Shown here one piece after another: positions 1 to 6,900 of a stretch of DNA of 39,102 bases. This DNA is from Thioploca sp. (lineage in GTDB: Bacteria; Pseudomonadota; Gammaproteobacteria; Beggiatoales; Beggiatoaceae). Position 1 is the first letter of the stretch; each line of letters starts with the position of its first letter. Under the pieces are notes generated by a model, which was given only the letters and a program-made list of their open reading frames with translations, searched no databases and had not been told where the DNA came from. Made by a program: the position numbers and the translations under genes. The DNA is taken from the NCBI GenBank assembly GCA_012032555.1, contig JAAUSR010000050.1, positions 1 through 39,102 on the forward strand. The letters are read 5' to 3'.

Positions 1-2
1 TG

Positions 3-275
3 TTAAGCGGGATCGGGAAGCAGTGGGGCATTTTTGCGACAGCTAAGGCGAATTTGCGGACGATGTGTCAGCATTTTCGAGGCTTGTTGACCGTGGAGTT
101 GCCAAGTGGTCAGACGGTGGCGTTTCGATTTTATGATCTGCGGGTATTGCGGGTATTTTTGCCGACCTGTAAAGAGGAGAATCGGCGCTTGATGTTTGGG
201 CCGGTGATATGGTATTGGGTGGAAGAGGAAGGAAGAATGCCAGGTTTATTACAGTTTGCGTCTAAAAAGGGTTAG
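3..275 (+). CDS. DUF4123 protein, C-terminal part (T6SS effector adaptor)
   Basis: The reading frame is open from the window edge, so the 5' part of the gene is missing. The visible 90 residues match the C-terminal half of DUF4123 domains: WGIF near the start, then LLTVELPSG, FRFYDLRVLRVFLPTC and FGPV, the usual order in this family. DUF4123 proteins are cytoplasmic adaptors that load effectors onto VgrG/PAAR spikes of type VI secretion systems. Its position directly upstream of a chain of effector-like genes fits that role. A TTG at 54 is a formal start but would cut the conserved domain, so I treat the gene as running in from upstream. The family call is firm; the identity of the cargo it loads is inference from adjacency. 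Confidence 0.75.
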   Translation, partial: LSGIGKQWGIFATAKANLRTMCQHFRGLLTVELPSGQTVAFRFYDLRVLRVFLPTCKEENRRLMFGPVIWYWVEEEGRMPGLLQFASKKG

Positions 276-278
276 GAG

Positions 279-356
279 ATGCAGATTCGGGCGGAGCAGA
301 TAGAAACACCTGAACAAGCTATAAAACGGTTTGAAGAGGAAATTTTCAATACATAA
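279..356 (+). pseudogene. Truncated copy of small T6SS accessory gene
   Basis: This 25-codon frame starts MQIRAEQ and continues to KRFEEEIF before a stop. The same beginning (M-x-I-I/R-x-E-Q, then FEE about 10 to 15 residues later) is seen in the 112-aa protein at 2739, so this looks like the first quarter of another copy that lost the rest. The ATG lies directly behind AGGAG with no usable spacing, so translation is doubtful. It sits 3 bases after the DUF4123 stop, which is where the full-length accessory gene would be expected. Confidence 0.45.
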
Positions 357-386
357 TTTTTGGAAATACCAAGCTAGGAAGTTGTT

Positions 387-740
387 ATGCCAATTATTAT
401 AAGTCAAGAACAGATCAAAATTTTTAGTCAGATACAACTAGAACATTACAAAGCTGAATTAGTGAAATATTTAGAAGGAAAAGATAAACAATTTTTGAGG
501 TTATCTAGTCAAGAAAAAACTGATTTTGTTAATCGATCGGTAACCTATGCAATAAACCAATTTAAATTGGAAAGTAAAAACTCGATTTCTTATTACACCT
601 TATTTTGTTGGTATTCTAGATTTTTTGACGAGGAAATTTTATCATCGAGCGAAATTTTTTTAGCTAGAGAAGATATTTCTGATTTCGAAAAAGCACTTAA
701 ACTAAAACAACTTTTACAAGATAATATTGGAGAGAATTAG
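387..740 (+). CDS. Small T6SS-locus accessory protein (divergent copy)
   Basis: A 117-aa soluble, Lys/Glu-rich protein with no signal peptide or membrane segment. It begins MPIIISQEQIKIF, parallel to MLIIRPEQVAVL in the protein at 2739, and both go on to a charged helix, a region rich in I/Y/F and a mid-length C-terminal helix. I read it as a diverged member of the small family that sits next to DUF4123 and effector genes. Its stop codon abuts the ATG of the next gene (TAGATG at 738-743), so the two are translationally coupled. That suggests it is the dedicated chaperone or partner of the 340-aa protein. The function is not established from sequence. Confidence 0.6.
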   Translation: MPIIISQEQIKIFSQIQLEHYKAELVKYLEGKDKQFLRLSSQEKTDFVNRSVTYAINQFKLESKNSISYYTLFCWYSRFFDEEILSSSEIFLAREDISDFEKALKLKQLLQDNIGEN

Positions 741-1763
741 ATGAGTATTTTCGGAACCGCTCAACCAAATTGTCCTGGTACTAAATGTATTAGTAATAAT
801 CTCGTGCATTTAATTCTATATGCAAAGGGTAAGGATGTAAATACTTTTCAGGCTGCAGCGAAAACCCTGGAAACAGATTATCGTAAACACTACCAATTAC
901 TTGAGCATAAAATTATTACAAAAAGTTTTGCTCATGGCAGAGATTTTGTCGACCTCATTGATTTGTTTGAGGATAACAGTATTCTATCTTTGGATGTTAT
1001 TTCTCATGGAAATATGTTTGGAATTCATGTTAGTGAGAAAATTCCCCCTGAACCGGCACCAGAACATCATTTGTATTGGCACCCAGGGTTACGACACAAA
1101 GTAATGAAGCAATTTAGTGGAAAAGATCCACAAACAGTAGATGATGCAATTATGATGGAAGAAAAGATGTTAGGAATGTATAAGGGTGAAGATGGGCTAG
1201 AATGGGCGGCATGTTTTTTTAACCAAAAAAAATGTACTACTGAACGAAAACCTCTGAGCCCGGATACAATTTTAAAAGTAAAAAATTTTTTTAAAGAATA
1301 TGAAACTTTAAAAAATGATGATTGGATTGGGATAACTAAAATGTTTTCATTAATTTACATACACTCTCCTTCGGATTCAGAAGATTGTCCAAGCGGTAGT
1401 TTAAATGAGAACATTCGGTTCATTAAAGATGTCAATAAGAAGAAATTTCACCGAGAGGTATTTATAGAATTTCATGGTTGTCGAATTGGGGAAGAAATCT
1501 CTGTTGTTGATTATATAAAAGATAATTTCGCTGAAGAATTCGCAGAACATCTTAATGGTGATCCTACTGTTGTTGCACATACAGAAAACAATTTTCCTAA
1601 TGGACATCCAGTAAATCAGAATGACTATCGTCGTGGTCCGGTGCGAGTTTATACGCAAAATCCTTGGTTGCTTGATCAAGACGCTTCTAGAGAAATAGCT
1701 AAAGAGCGTTGGGAACTTAAGTTTAAGCATTCCTCTACTCCTCCTGACAAACCTAACAATTAA
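741..1763 (+). CDS. Candidate T6SS effector with clan-CD-like His/Cys pair
   Basis: A 340-aa protein of no family I can name with certainty. Two short motifs stand out: LDVISHGN at residues 84-91 and VFIEFHGCRIGEE at 240-252. A hydrophobic strand ending in S-H-G and a later hydrophobic strand ending in H-G-C are how the catalytic His and Cys appear in caspase-like (clan CD) proteins, including CHAT and DUF4347-type domains. The candidate dyad is His89 and Cys247. The large insert between them (about 150 residues) and the C-terminal tail (VVAHTENNFPNG, RRGPVRVY) are not recognised. There is no signal peptide or membrane segment. It is coupled to the accessory gene upstream and followed after 14 bases by a small membrane-anchored protein, an effector/immunity arrangement. 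It could instead be a structural or regulatory caspase homologue. Confidence 0.55.
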   Translation: MSIFGTAQPNCPGTKCISNNLVHLILYAKGKDVNTFQAAAKTLETDYRKHYQLLEHKIITKSFAHGRDFVDLIDLFEDNSILSLDVISHGNMFGIHVSEKIPPEPAPEHHLYWHPGLRHKVMKQFSGKDPQTVDDAIMMEEKMLGMYKGEDGLEWAACFFNQKKCTTERKPLSPDTILKVKNFFKEYETLKNDDWIGITKMFSLIYIHSPSDSEDCPSGSLNENIRFIKDVNKKKFHREVFIEFHGCRIGEEISVVDYIKDNFAEEFAEHLNGDPTVVAHTENNFPNGHPVNQNDYRRGPVRVYTQNPWLLDQDASREIAKERWELKFKHSSTPPDKPNN

Positions 1764-1777
1764 GATTCCCAATAATT

Positions 1778-2128
1778 ATGACAAGTAAGAATTGGAATGT
1801 TTTCCTTCTCAGTACCTTATTTATTAGCAATGTGCTGTGGGTGTATGAATATATCAATCATTCTTTTAGTTCTATGATTACTCAATCACGCATTAATGTG
1901 TTACTTGAACAAAATCATTTCCTTACTACTATTATTAATAGTGAACTAAAAAAAAGAGATGAGAAATATATAGAAAGTATAATCAAACGGGAGTTTACCA
2001 GCTACACAGTGTTGAAGGATAAAAATACTATAACAGTAGGATGTGTAAAAGTAGAACTCAACAACAATGGATTATTTTCAAGGTTACTTCCCTTGGATTC
2101 ATATTGTCTGGACGAATATGGAAAATAA
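1778..2128 (+). CDS. Small membrane-anchored protein, possible immunity protein
   Basis: A 116-aa protein with one N-terminal hydrophobic segment (about residues 7-24, VFLLSTLFISNVLWVYEY), followed by a basic helical stretch and a C-terminal part ending in SYCLDEYGK. With no clear signal-peptidase site it would be anchored in the inner membrane with its C-terminal part in the periplasm. It follows the candidate effector by 14 bases in the same orientation, which is the position and size typical of immunity genes. No family recognised. Right after its stop begins a dispersed repeat that is itself interrupted by an intron fragment, so the original downstream context is lost. Confidence 0.55.
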   Translation: MTSKNWNVFLLSTLFISNVLWVYEYINHSFSSMITQSRINVLLEQNHFLTTIINSELKKRDEKYIESIIKREFTSYTVLKDKNTITVGCVKVELNNNGLFSRLLPLDSYCLDEYGK

Positions 2129-2144
2129 TACCAAGCCCGTGTAA

Positions 2145-2164
2145 GGTGTAGAAGCGCAGCGCCA
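2145..2164. repeat. Half copy of dispersed palindromic repeat R1
   Basis: GGTGTAGAAGCGCAGCGCCA corresponds to the left part of a repeat whose full form occurs at 5198-5223 and 6637-6662 (GGTGTAT arm, AAGCGCAGCGCC centre, ATACACC arm). Here the right arm is missing because the sequence changes at base 2165 into a group II intron-like 5' end. A more diverged copy lies at 2662-2686. Confidence 0.6.
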
Positions 2165-2600
2165 GTGCGACAAGCCAAGCTTGTCATTTCTAGCGGGGTG
2201 AAAGTCCCGGTCGGGCGAATTCAAGGATTGAATTCATAAGGTTTAACCAACCACCGGTATCGAGTGTTGCACACCTAGCGGAGTGCGGTAAGTAGGAAAC
2301 TGCTCCTAGCACGAACCACAGGAGACACGTGAAGCGTACCTAGAATACCGTATAAGCCACCGGGGATACGCACATCCCTGAAGCTGTTTGGGCATCGTTA
2401 ATCGCATTAAAGCAGTCGGCGACACTTTTGATGCAGTGGCAGCCAACACCAAAGAATCGTTAAAGGTGAGATTCTGGAAAGACTGTCGGTGTCATAGGGC
2501 GTGGCGGGTACGGAGAGAAATGACAAGAACTGGTGAGACCCTAACGGTTCCCACGGACCAGATTAAGGTATACGGATATTGAGCCACATAAAGGGAAACC
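2165..2600 (+). mobile_element. Group II intron fragment (5' ribozyme part, no reverse transcriptase)
   Basis: The segment opens with GTGCGAC, matching the conserved GUGYG 5' end of bacterial group II introns. About 30 bases on comes TCTAGCGGGGTGAAAGTCCC, a domain I motif common in these introns. Further stem-forming stretches (GGAAACTGCTCCTAGC, CACCGGGGATACGCACATCCCTG, GACCCTAACGGTTCCC) follow. I find no reverse transcriptase/maturase reading frame and no convincing domain V hairpin, so it seems to be a 5' remnant unable to splice alone. The right end is approximate. The 64-codon frame at 2388 is best taken as chance. It is inserted in repeat R1. Confidence 0.6.
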
Positions 2601-2612
2601 CAGCAAGCGTAG

Positions 2613-2632
2613 GTCGGCAATCCTTTGCCGAC
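2613..2632. repeat. Palindromic repeat R4 (GTCGGCAA/TTGCCGAC)
   Basis: GTCGGCAA, TCCT, TTGCCGAC form a perfect 8-bp stem with a 4-base loop. A second copy with one arm mutated follows the membrane-protein gene at 6388-6407 (GTCGACAATCCGTTACCGAC). It lies between the intron fragment and the accessory gene at 2739. There is no T-run, so it is a dispersed repeat and not a clear terminator. Confidence 0.55.
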
Positions 2633-2661
2633 ATTTCCATTTTTACAATGTAGCTCGCGTA

Positions 2662-2686
2662 GGCTGTATAAGCGATAGCGTCATCC
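2662..2686. repeat. Degenerate copy of repeat R1
   Basis: GGCTGTATAAGCGATAGCGTCATCC, preceded by TAGCTCGCGTA, aligns with the R1 copy at 6637 that is also preceded by TAGCTCGCGTA. Substitutions have destroyed the pairing of the two arms. It lies about 50 bases before the gene at 2739. Confidence 0.5.
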
Positions 2687-2738
2687 AAGGTAAGGAACCG
2701 GTTTTGTTACCATTTTCTGCTTAAGAAGGGACTGATAG

Positions 2739-3077
2739 ATGTTGATTATTCGGCCAGAGCAAGTAGCCGTGTTAGAGCAGTATATGGTGAAACAATTTGA
2801 AGAACGGATGAAAGTCCATTTGCAACGGGTTTTTGCTGAGGAATTACAAACGATAGGTGAAGTCGAGTTACGGGAACAGATTCGGTTAGGTGTTGAAAAA
2901 GCTCAATTATATCGAATTACCAAGGAAGGTGATGTACAACGCTATTTGGAATGTGCAGTAATTTACGGTTGGGAGTTTGATATGACTTCGTGGGCCAGAG
3001 AAATTTTATCTCGAGAAGATTGGGAGGGGGAAATAAAAATGGATAAGATTGAGCAATTGGGTTTGACAGCAAGGTAA
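2739..3077 (+). CDS. Small T6SS-locus accessory protein
   Basis: A 112-aa cytoplasmic protein with start MLIIRPEQ, then a charged helix containing QFEERMKVHL, a middle part EVELREQIRLGVEKAQLY and a C-terminal part RYLECAVIYGWEFD. Short proteins with this layout are commonly found beside DUF4123, PAAR and effector genes in type VI loci. A chaperone or adaptor role is inferred from that context. The ATG follows GAAGGGACTGATAG, a usable ribosome site. Its TAA stop is joined directly to the ATG of the LysM gene (TAAATG at 3075-3080), which implies translational coupling and makes the LysM protein its likely partner. Confidence 0.65.
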   Translation: MLIIRPEQVAVLEQYMVKQFEERMKVHLQRVFAEELQTIGEVELREQIRLGVEKAQLYRITKEGDVQRYLECAVIYGWEFDMTSWAREILSREDWEGEIKMDKIEQLGLTAR

Positions 3078-4283
3078 ATGGTCATGCCAAGTCAGTATAT
3101 CGTGAAAAAAGGAGATACATTATGGGGTATCGCTAAACAGCATCAGGTTTCATTGGCAGAGTTGAAACAAGCTAACCCGCATTTGAAACCTCCGGATCAA
3201 ATCTTTCCAGGAAACGAAATGACTATTCCGATGAAACCACCAAACCCAATCGTTCCAGGAGATAAAATAACTATTCCTGATAAAACGCTTGGAAACAAAG
3301 AGGTCGGTCAAATTTGTGAAACCTGTCAAGAAAAAAGTTGTCTCGAAATTATCCTACTTAGTGAAAACGGATATCCTTATGTAGGAGAAAAATATACTAT
3401 CAAACTTGGAAATACGTTGATCCAAGAAGGTAGTTTAGATGAAAAAGGTCGTGTTTCCTTAAAAAATATCGAAGCAGGAAATTATATTGTTGAGTTTCCG
3501 ACCTTCAAGCCGGAAAATTTTTCGTTAGAATCGGAACTTGACCAATCTTCAAAAGGGCAAATAACCTGTGGAACTACTTTATCTGAACGAGAATTGCGTG
3601 AATTTGATAAACCAATTTTGTTTACGCTACCTGCCAATAATACCTATAGAATTATAGTTTTCGAAACCAAAATAGAAATTCTAGTTGGGGGACCCTATAT
3701 GAAACATGGAAAAGAACAACCTTATGGTCATGTTGCATTAAGAGTCATTACAACTCAATCTGATATCACTTATGATTATGGTAGATACAGCCGTGTTTGG
3801 GGAATAGGTAATTCCGAAGGTGATGGTATACTGCGTATTTGGACAGATTTTACTAGGTATATTGCAGGAGAAAAAGCCACTGGAAGAACGACAGTCGGAT
3901 ATCGTTTTCGCGTGACCGCAGCGGAAGCGAATCAAGTGAACGATCATTTTATGAAGATAATAAAGGGACAAGAACCAAATCAAGTTCGCGGTGAATATAT
4001 GAAACAGTACAAAATAAATGATTATCATGCACTTAACTCAAATTATACCACTATAAATATTGATGGCGCGACACAAGCTATTCCTAATCTAATGCAGGGT
4101 TCAGAACCGTTCAGCGTTGGTGGAAAGCTAAGTACTACAGAAAAATTAGCAGCCAAATTGAAAGGTTGGCCTAATAGAATATTTATGCCCGCTGACCTTG
4201 AAAATTTTTTAACTAGTTTGGTTTTGCGTTTTATCTGCCCGATCCCGCACAATCCGCTTGGAATAAACAAGATAACCAGTTAA
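3078..4283 (+). CDS. LysM-domain T6SS effector-like protein, putative catalytic Cys replaced
   Basis: A 401-aa protein. Residues 6-51 are a LysM peptidoglycan-binding domain (YIVKKGDTLWGIAKQHQV, L-x-x-AN, PGNEMTIP). It is followed by a second short I-x-PGDKITIP tail and a Cys-rich linker (CETCQEKSC). Residues 85-165 look like an Ig-like/carboxypeptidase-regulatory fold (GYPYVGEKYTIKL, GSLDEKGRVSLKNIEAGNY). The C-terminal part has PYGHVALRV with His218, TYDYGRYSRVWG, and DYHALNSNYTTINIDG at 314-329. That order resembles permuted NlpC/P60-type hydrolase domains in which a Cys sits in an NC-T-T motif. Here that position is Tyr323. No signal peptide, as expected for a T6SS cargo. The upstream partner gene is coupled. 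The enzyme class is inference; LysM is firm. Confidence 0.7.
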   Translation: MVMPSQYIVKKGDTLWGIAKQHQVSLAELKQANPHLKPPDQIFPGNEMTIPMKPPNPIVPGDKITIPDKTLGNKEVGQICETCQEKSCLEIILLSENGYPYVGEKYTIKLGNTLIQEGSLDEKGRVSLKNIEAGNYIVEFPTFKPENFSLESELDQSSKGQITCGTTLSERELREFDKPILFTLPANNTYRIIVFETKIEILVGGPYMKHGKEQPYGHVALRVITTQSDITYDYGRYSRVWGIGNSEGDGILRIWTDFTRYIAGEKATGRTTVGYRFRVTAAEANQVNDHFMKIIKGQEPNQVRGEYMKQYKINDYHALNSNYTTINIDGATQAIPNLMQGSEPFSVGGKLSTTEKLAAKLKGWPNRIFMPADLENFLTSLVLRFICPIPHNPLGINKITS

Positions 4284-4390
4284 AAAAACAAGGAATTCCT
4301 AAAAATGCCGTCCGGCCCCACCACAACCCAACCCGAAATATCCTACCAAACTAGAATTGGCTTTGACTCTGCTAAAGCATTTATCGTGGC

Positions 4391-5023
4391 AAAACTCAAA
4401 GTGTAAAACGGTTTTTCAATCGATATGCCACCGTGGTTCAAAGGCTTTCAATTCGTGGTCACTTACCACCACGCCAAGTTCAAATGGGCAGTGCGCGATT
4501 AGATGTCAATGCTCATCAAAGCAAACGTTTTGTAATCGCTCTCCAATATGAAAACAAGAGTCAATATCGCTATTTGGTCACCTCCGACTTGAGTTGGCGA
4601 ACCCAAGCTTACACCTATCGATGGCTAGTAGAGGTTTTCTTTGAGGATTGGAAGTTATATGAAGGTTGGGGACAGTTAGCCAAACAGCCTGACTATGAAG
4701 GTTCAAGCCGAAGCCTGAACCTGAGTTTGTTGCTAGACCACTGTCTTCTCCTTCACCCTGAACAAACAACCCGCCTAGAAAATCAACAACCGATGGTAAC
4801 CGTGGGTAGTCTACTGAGGCGAATTCAGGTGGAGTCTGGGTTAGCATGGATTCGTCGATTATTGGCTACGACTAATCCAATTGAACAATTAGAGCGATTG
4901 AGTCGAACTTTAACCGACGTTTTTCAATTAGTGCCTTCTAAAAAACACATGAGTTCCAGAAAGTGGTGCCGATTAGAAACAACGGAATCCCTAAAATATA
5001 AAGGACAAGCAGCTTGCACCTAG
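4391..5023 (+). pseudogene. Remnant of DDE transposase (C-terminal part)
   Basis: The frame from about 4391 reads KTQSVKRFFNRYATVVQRLSIRG and continues to the stop at 5023 with SARLDVNAHQSKRFVIALQY, YRYLVTSDLSWRT and YRWLVEVFFEDWKLYEGWGQL. The last block contains the Y-x(2)-R-W-x(2)-E-x(5-6)-K/D signature of IS4-like DDE transposases, and LLLDHCLLLHPEQ is typical of the C-terminal helix. The N-terminal half with the first two catalytic Asp residues is missing and no terminal inverted repeats were found. It is therefore a dead remnant inserted between the LysM and Tae4 genes. The exact IS family was not resolved. Confidence 0.7.
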
Positions 5024-5104
5024 GATTCTCTTAACCTCTTGTTAAGGGTAAAGTCAAATTTAAAAACTTGATCATCGAGTATTAGAACTGAACAAATAAA
5101 AAAG

Positions 5105-5206
5105 ATGTCGCTGGAAAAGCAGCGATTATTTGAACTGCAAATGATCGATCATCTTGCCAAGACGTTTCCCAATCAAATAAAAATTAAGCGAGCGTCGGGT
5201 GTATAA
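5105..5206 (+). pseudogene. Fragment of small T6SS accessory gene cut by a repeat
   Basis: This 33-codon frame contains RLFELQMIDHLAKTFPNQ, which lines up with KQFEERMKVHLQRVFAEE of the 112-aa protein at 2739 (shared pattern F-E-x-x-M-x-x-H-L-x-x-x-F). The last residues and the stop lie inside dispersed repeat R1, so the repeat insertion probably truncated it. It stands upstream of the Tae4 gene, the place where an accessory gene precedes the LysM gene and the 340-aa gene. Confidence 0.45.
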
Positions 5207-5223
5207 GCGCAGCGCCATACACC
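5198..5223. repeat. Dispersed palindromic repeat R1, full copy
   Basis: GGTGTAT and ATACACC form a 7-bp stem around AAGCGCAGCGCC. The same unit is at 6637-6662, and both copies continue with CATTGTTTTTGATTTTG-like sequence and a GGTGGAT...CCACCCTACTTTGAACT tail, so the repeated unit is longer than the palindrome (about 90 bases). Family members occur also at 2145 and 2662. Confidence 0.7.
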
Positions 5224-5443
5224 ATTGTTTTGATTTTGGTTTTTGGTGGATGATGGCTGACGCCCTATCCACCCTACTTTGAACTGGGTATGGATACAAA
5301 ACTCATATGGTATTTTGCCTACCCTACTTGACTTACCATAAAATGGATGAAGCTAAATTGTTCTTATCCAACTGCACAGTAATTAAAATATACGACATTC
5401 TTCAGTTCTTATAATAATTTAAATATCAATCAAAGGAGAAGTT

Positions 5444-5971
5444 ATGCTTATATTTCAAGAATTGTGGGATAATCATCCAACTATCACTGATGATGATAAC
5501 CCATGTAGTACCAATGGAAAAGCAAACTTTCCAGATCAATGCGCTATACAAATGGGAACAGCTTTGTCAGCATGTGGAGTAAACACAGCGCAAATTCCGG
5601 GGGTACGTCATTGTTGGTACCATCAACAATCTGCTGGGCATACTTTAGCAGCTGAGGAACTTGCCAACGGATTAAAACGGTATTCAATTGCCGGTCTTGG
5701 AAGAATTCAATTAGTTAATCCAATTAATTTTAAGAAAGAACTAGCTTCCCAAAAAGGAATTATCTTTTTCAAAGATTACTGGATGAGAACTATCAACGGT
5801 AAGAAGGAAGAATTTAGAAATAGAAGCGGTGATCATATTGATCTATGGAACGGATCGAGACTTACTGATTGGTTTAGTTGGATAAGAATTCAAATTGGTT
5901 TTTCATGGGAAAGAAGATTTTCAAACTACACCAAATCAAAAGAAATATGGTTTTGGAAAGTACTTACATGA
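5444..5971 (+). CDS. tae4: Type VI secretion amidase effector Tae4
   Basis: A 175-aa protein that matches the Tae4 family (cell-wall amidase cutting the gamma-D-glutamyl to diaminopimelate bond in the periplasm of rival cells). Seen directly: DQCAIQMGTALSACG with Cys33, HTLAAEELANGL at 66-77, KGIIFFKDYW at 104-113 and SGDHIDLWNGSRLTD at 128-142 with His131 and Asp142. The 11-residue spacing of His and Asp equals that of the known Cys-His-Asp triad. Length is normal. A good ribosome site (AAAGGAG) precedes the ATG. There is no Sec signal, as expected for a T6SS cargo. It overlaps the next gene by 4 bases (ATGA), pointing to a toxin/immunity pair. Confidence 0.9.
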   Translation: MLIFQELWDNHPTITDDDNPCSTNGKANFPDQCAIQMGTALSACGVNTAQIPGVRHCWYHQQSAGHTLAAEELANGLKRYSIAGLGRIQLVNPINFKKELASQKGIIFFKDYWMRTINGKKEEFRNRSGDHIDLWNGSRLTDWFSWIRIQIGFSWERRFSNYTKSKEIWFWKVLT

Positions 5972-6378
5972 AAAGAAGTATAGTGATTTTGTTGACTATA
6001 TTAGCTTTATTATTTCTCTGTTATCGCCTACTTTGGGTCTTCCTAGATATAAGTACCTTTTATATGGAAAGTGATTCAGATGTAAATACGGTTGGAAAGA
6101 GATTTCTTTTACTCTCTCCTCTAATAATATTCGTAGGTATCTGGAGTACATACCGGGCTCTTCGCATTCTAGATGGAACACTGAAATATAGCTATAGTGT
6201 TATTCTGCTTTTGTCTTTATATGGAGGACTTTTTGGTATCGTTTTTATTGATTTACTGTTACATGCTAGTTTTAACATAGAAAATTATATGTTTATAAAT
6301 ACAATTTATGTTGTATCATTTATCATGCTGGCATGGATAACATTTTATGGATTAAAAAAATATCTCGTAAAAAATTAG
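5968..6378 (+). CDS. Polytopic membrane protein, putative Tae4 immunity protein
   Basis: The start is the ATG at 5968, which overlaps the tae4 stop in ATGA. The earlier ATG at 5878 lies inside tae4 and would add a sequence with no hydrophobic character. The 136-aa product has about four membrane segments: residues 4-28 (IVILLTILALLFLCYRLLWVF), 46-66 (LLLSPLIIFVGIWSTYRAL), 77-100 (YSVILLLSLYGGLFGIVFIDLLL) and 109-130. Coupling to the amidase gene argues strongly for immunity. Described Tai4 proteins are small soluble periplasmic inhibitors, so a membrane protein here would be a different type. No family recognised. Confidence 0.65.
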   Translation: MKRSIVILLTILALLFLCYRLLWVFLDISTFYMESDSDVNTVGKRFLLLSPLIIFVGIWSTYRALRILDGTLKYSYSVILLLSLYGGLFGIVFIDLLLHASFNIENYMFINTIYVVSFIMLAWITFYGLKKYLVKN

Positions 6379-6387
6379 CCCGCGTAG

Positions 6388-6407
6388 GTCGACAATCCGT
6401 TACCGAC
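6388..6407. repeat. Second copy of repeat R4
   Basis: GTCGACAATCCGTTACCGAC, ten bases past the membrane-protein stop, matches 2613-2632 with two substitutions. It opens a 520-base stretch without genes (6379-6900) that consists almost wholly of dispersed repeats. Confidence 0.5.
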
Positions 6408-6438
6408 ATGTCGTTGAACTGATTTTAAAAGGGATTGA

Positions 6439-6605
6439 GCCAGGTAGGGTGGGCAATGTGTTTTTGTTGCCCACCCTTGAAGATGACCAAAATGTCAAAT
6501 ATGGTTGTTTTACCGGTGTTGTTGTAAACAATGAGAAACTTGCTTAAATCATGACACGATACCCTTTTTGGTGGACAATGCTTCGCTTTTTTTGCCCACC
6601 CTACT
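6439..6605. repeat. Repeat R5 copy 1 (GGGTGGGCAA...TTGCCCACCC)
   Basis: This 170-base unit starts GCCAGGTAGGGTGGGCAATG and ends TTTTGCCCACCCTACT. It contains TGTTTTTGTTGCCCACC, GGTTGTTTTACC, TGTTGTTGTAAA and ATGACACGATAC. The same order of blocks recurs at 6727-6867. Ends are partly complementary (GTAGGGTGGGCAA with TTGCCCACCCTAC). No coding content. Confidence 0.6.
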
Positions 6606-6636
6606 GGATATCATTGAAGCCAGGTAGCTCGCGTAG

Positions 6637-6662
6637 GGTGTATAAGCGAAGCGCCATACACC
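6637..6662. repeat. Dispersed palindromic repeat R1, full copy
   Basis: GGTGTAT, AAGCGAAGCGCC, ATACACC. Same family as 5198-5223. It lies between the two R5 copies, so the region reads R4, R5, R1, R5, and then the gene at 6901. Confidence 0.65.
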
Positions 6663-6726
6663 ATTGTTTTTGATTTTGACTTCTGGTGGATTGTAGCCAG
6701 CACCTTATCTGCCCTACTTTGAACTA

Positions 6727-6867
6727 GCCAGGTAGGATAGGCAACGTGTTTTTGTTGCCCACCATTATTGTTGTTTTACCTGTGTTGTTGTAAAAAATAA
6801 TAAATTTTTTTAAATTATAACATGATACACTTTTGGTGGGCAACGCTTGGCTTATGCCCACCCTACT
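6727..6867. repeat. Repeat R5 copy 2
   Basis: This is a diverged, slightly shorter copy of 6439-6605: GCCAGGTAGGATAGGCAACG, TGTTTTTGTTGCCCACC, TTGTTTTACC, TGTTGTTGTAAA, CATGATACACTTTTGGTGGG and GCCCACCCTACT in the same order. It ends about 30 bases before the start of the gene at 6901, so it may contain or influence that gene's promoter. Confidence 0.6.
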
Positions 6868-6900
6868 TGACTGGACACAGTAGCATAAGGAGAAAACATC

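Noticed and set aside
2388-2582. 64-codon frame in the intron fragment
   Set aside because: Lies in structured group II intron sequence, no similarity to a maturase and no ribosome site.
4304-4402. Short frame with SAKAFIVAKLKV, faintly like a Cas1 helix
   Set aside because: Only a dozen residues, no CRISPR array or other cas gene; the neighbouring frame fits a transposase remnant better.
5878-5967. Longer start for the Tae4-coupled membrane protein
   Set aside because: Would lie wholly within tae4 and add a hydrophilic extension; ATG 5968 gives ATGA coupling and a typical first membrane helix.
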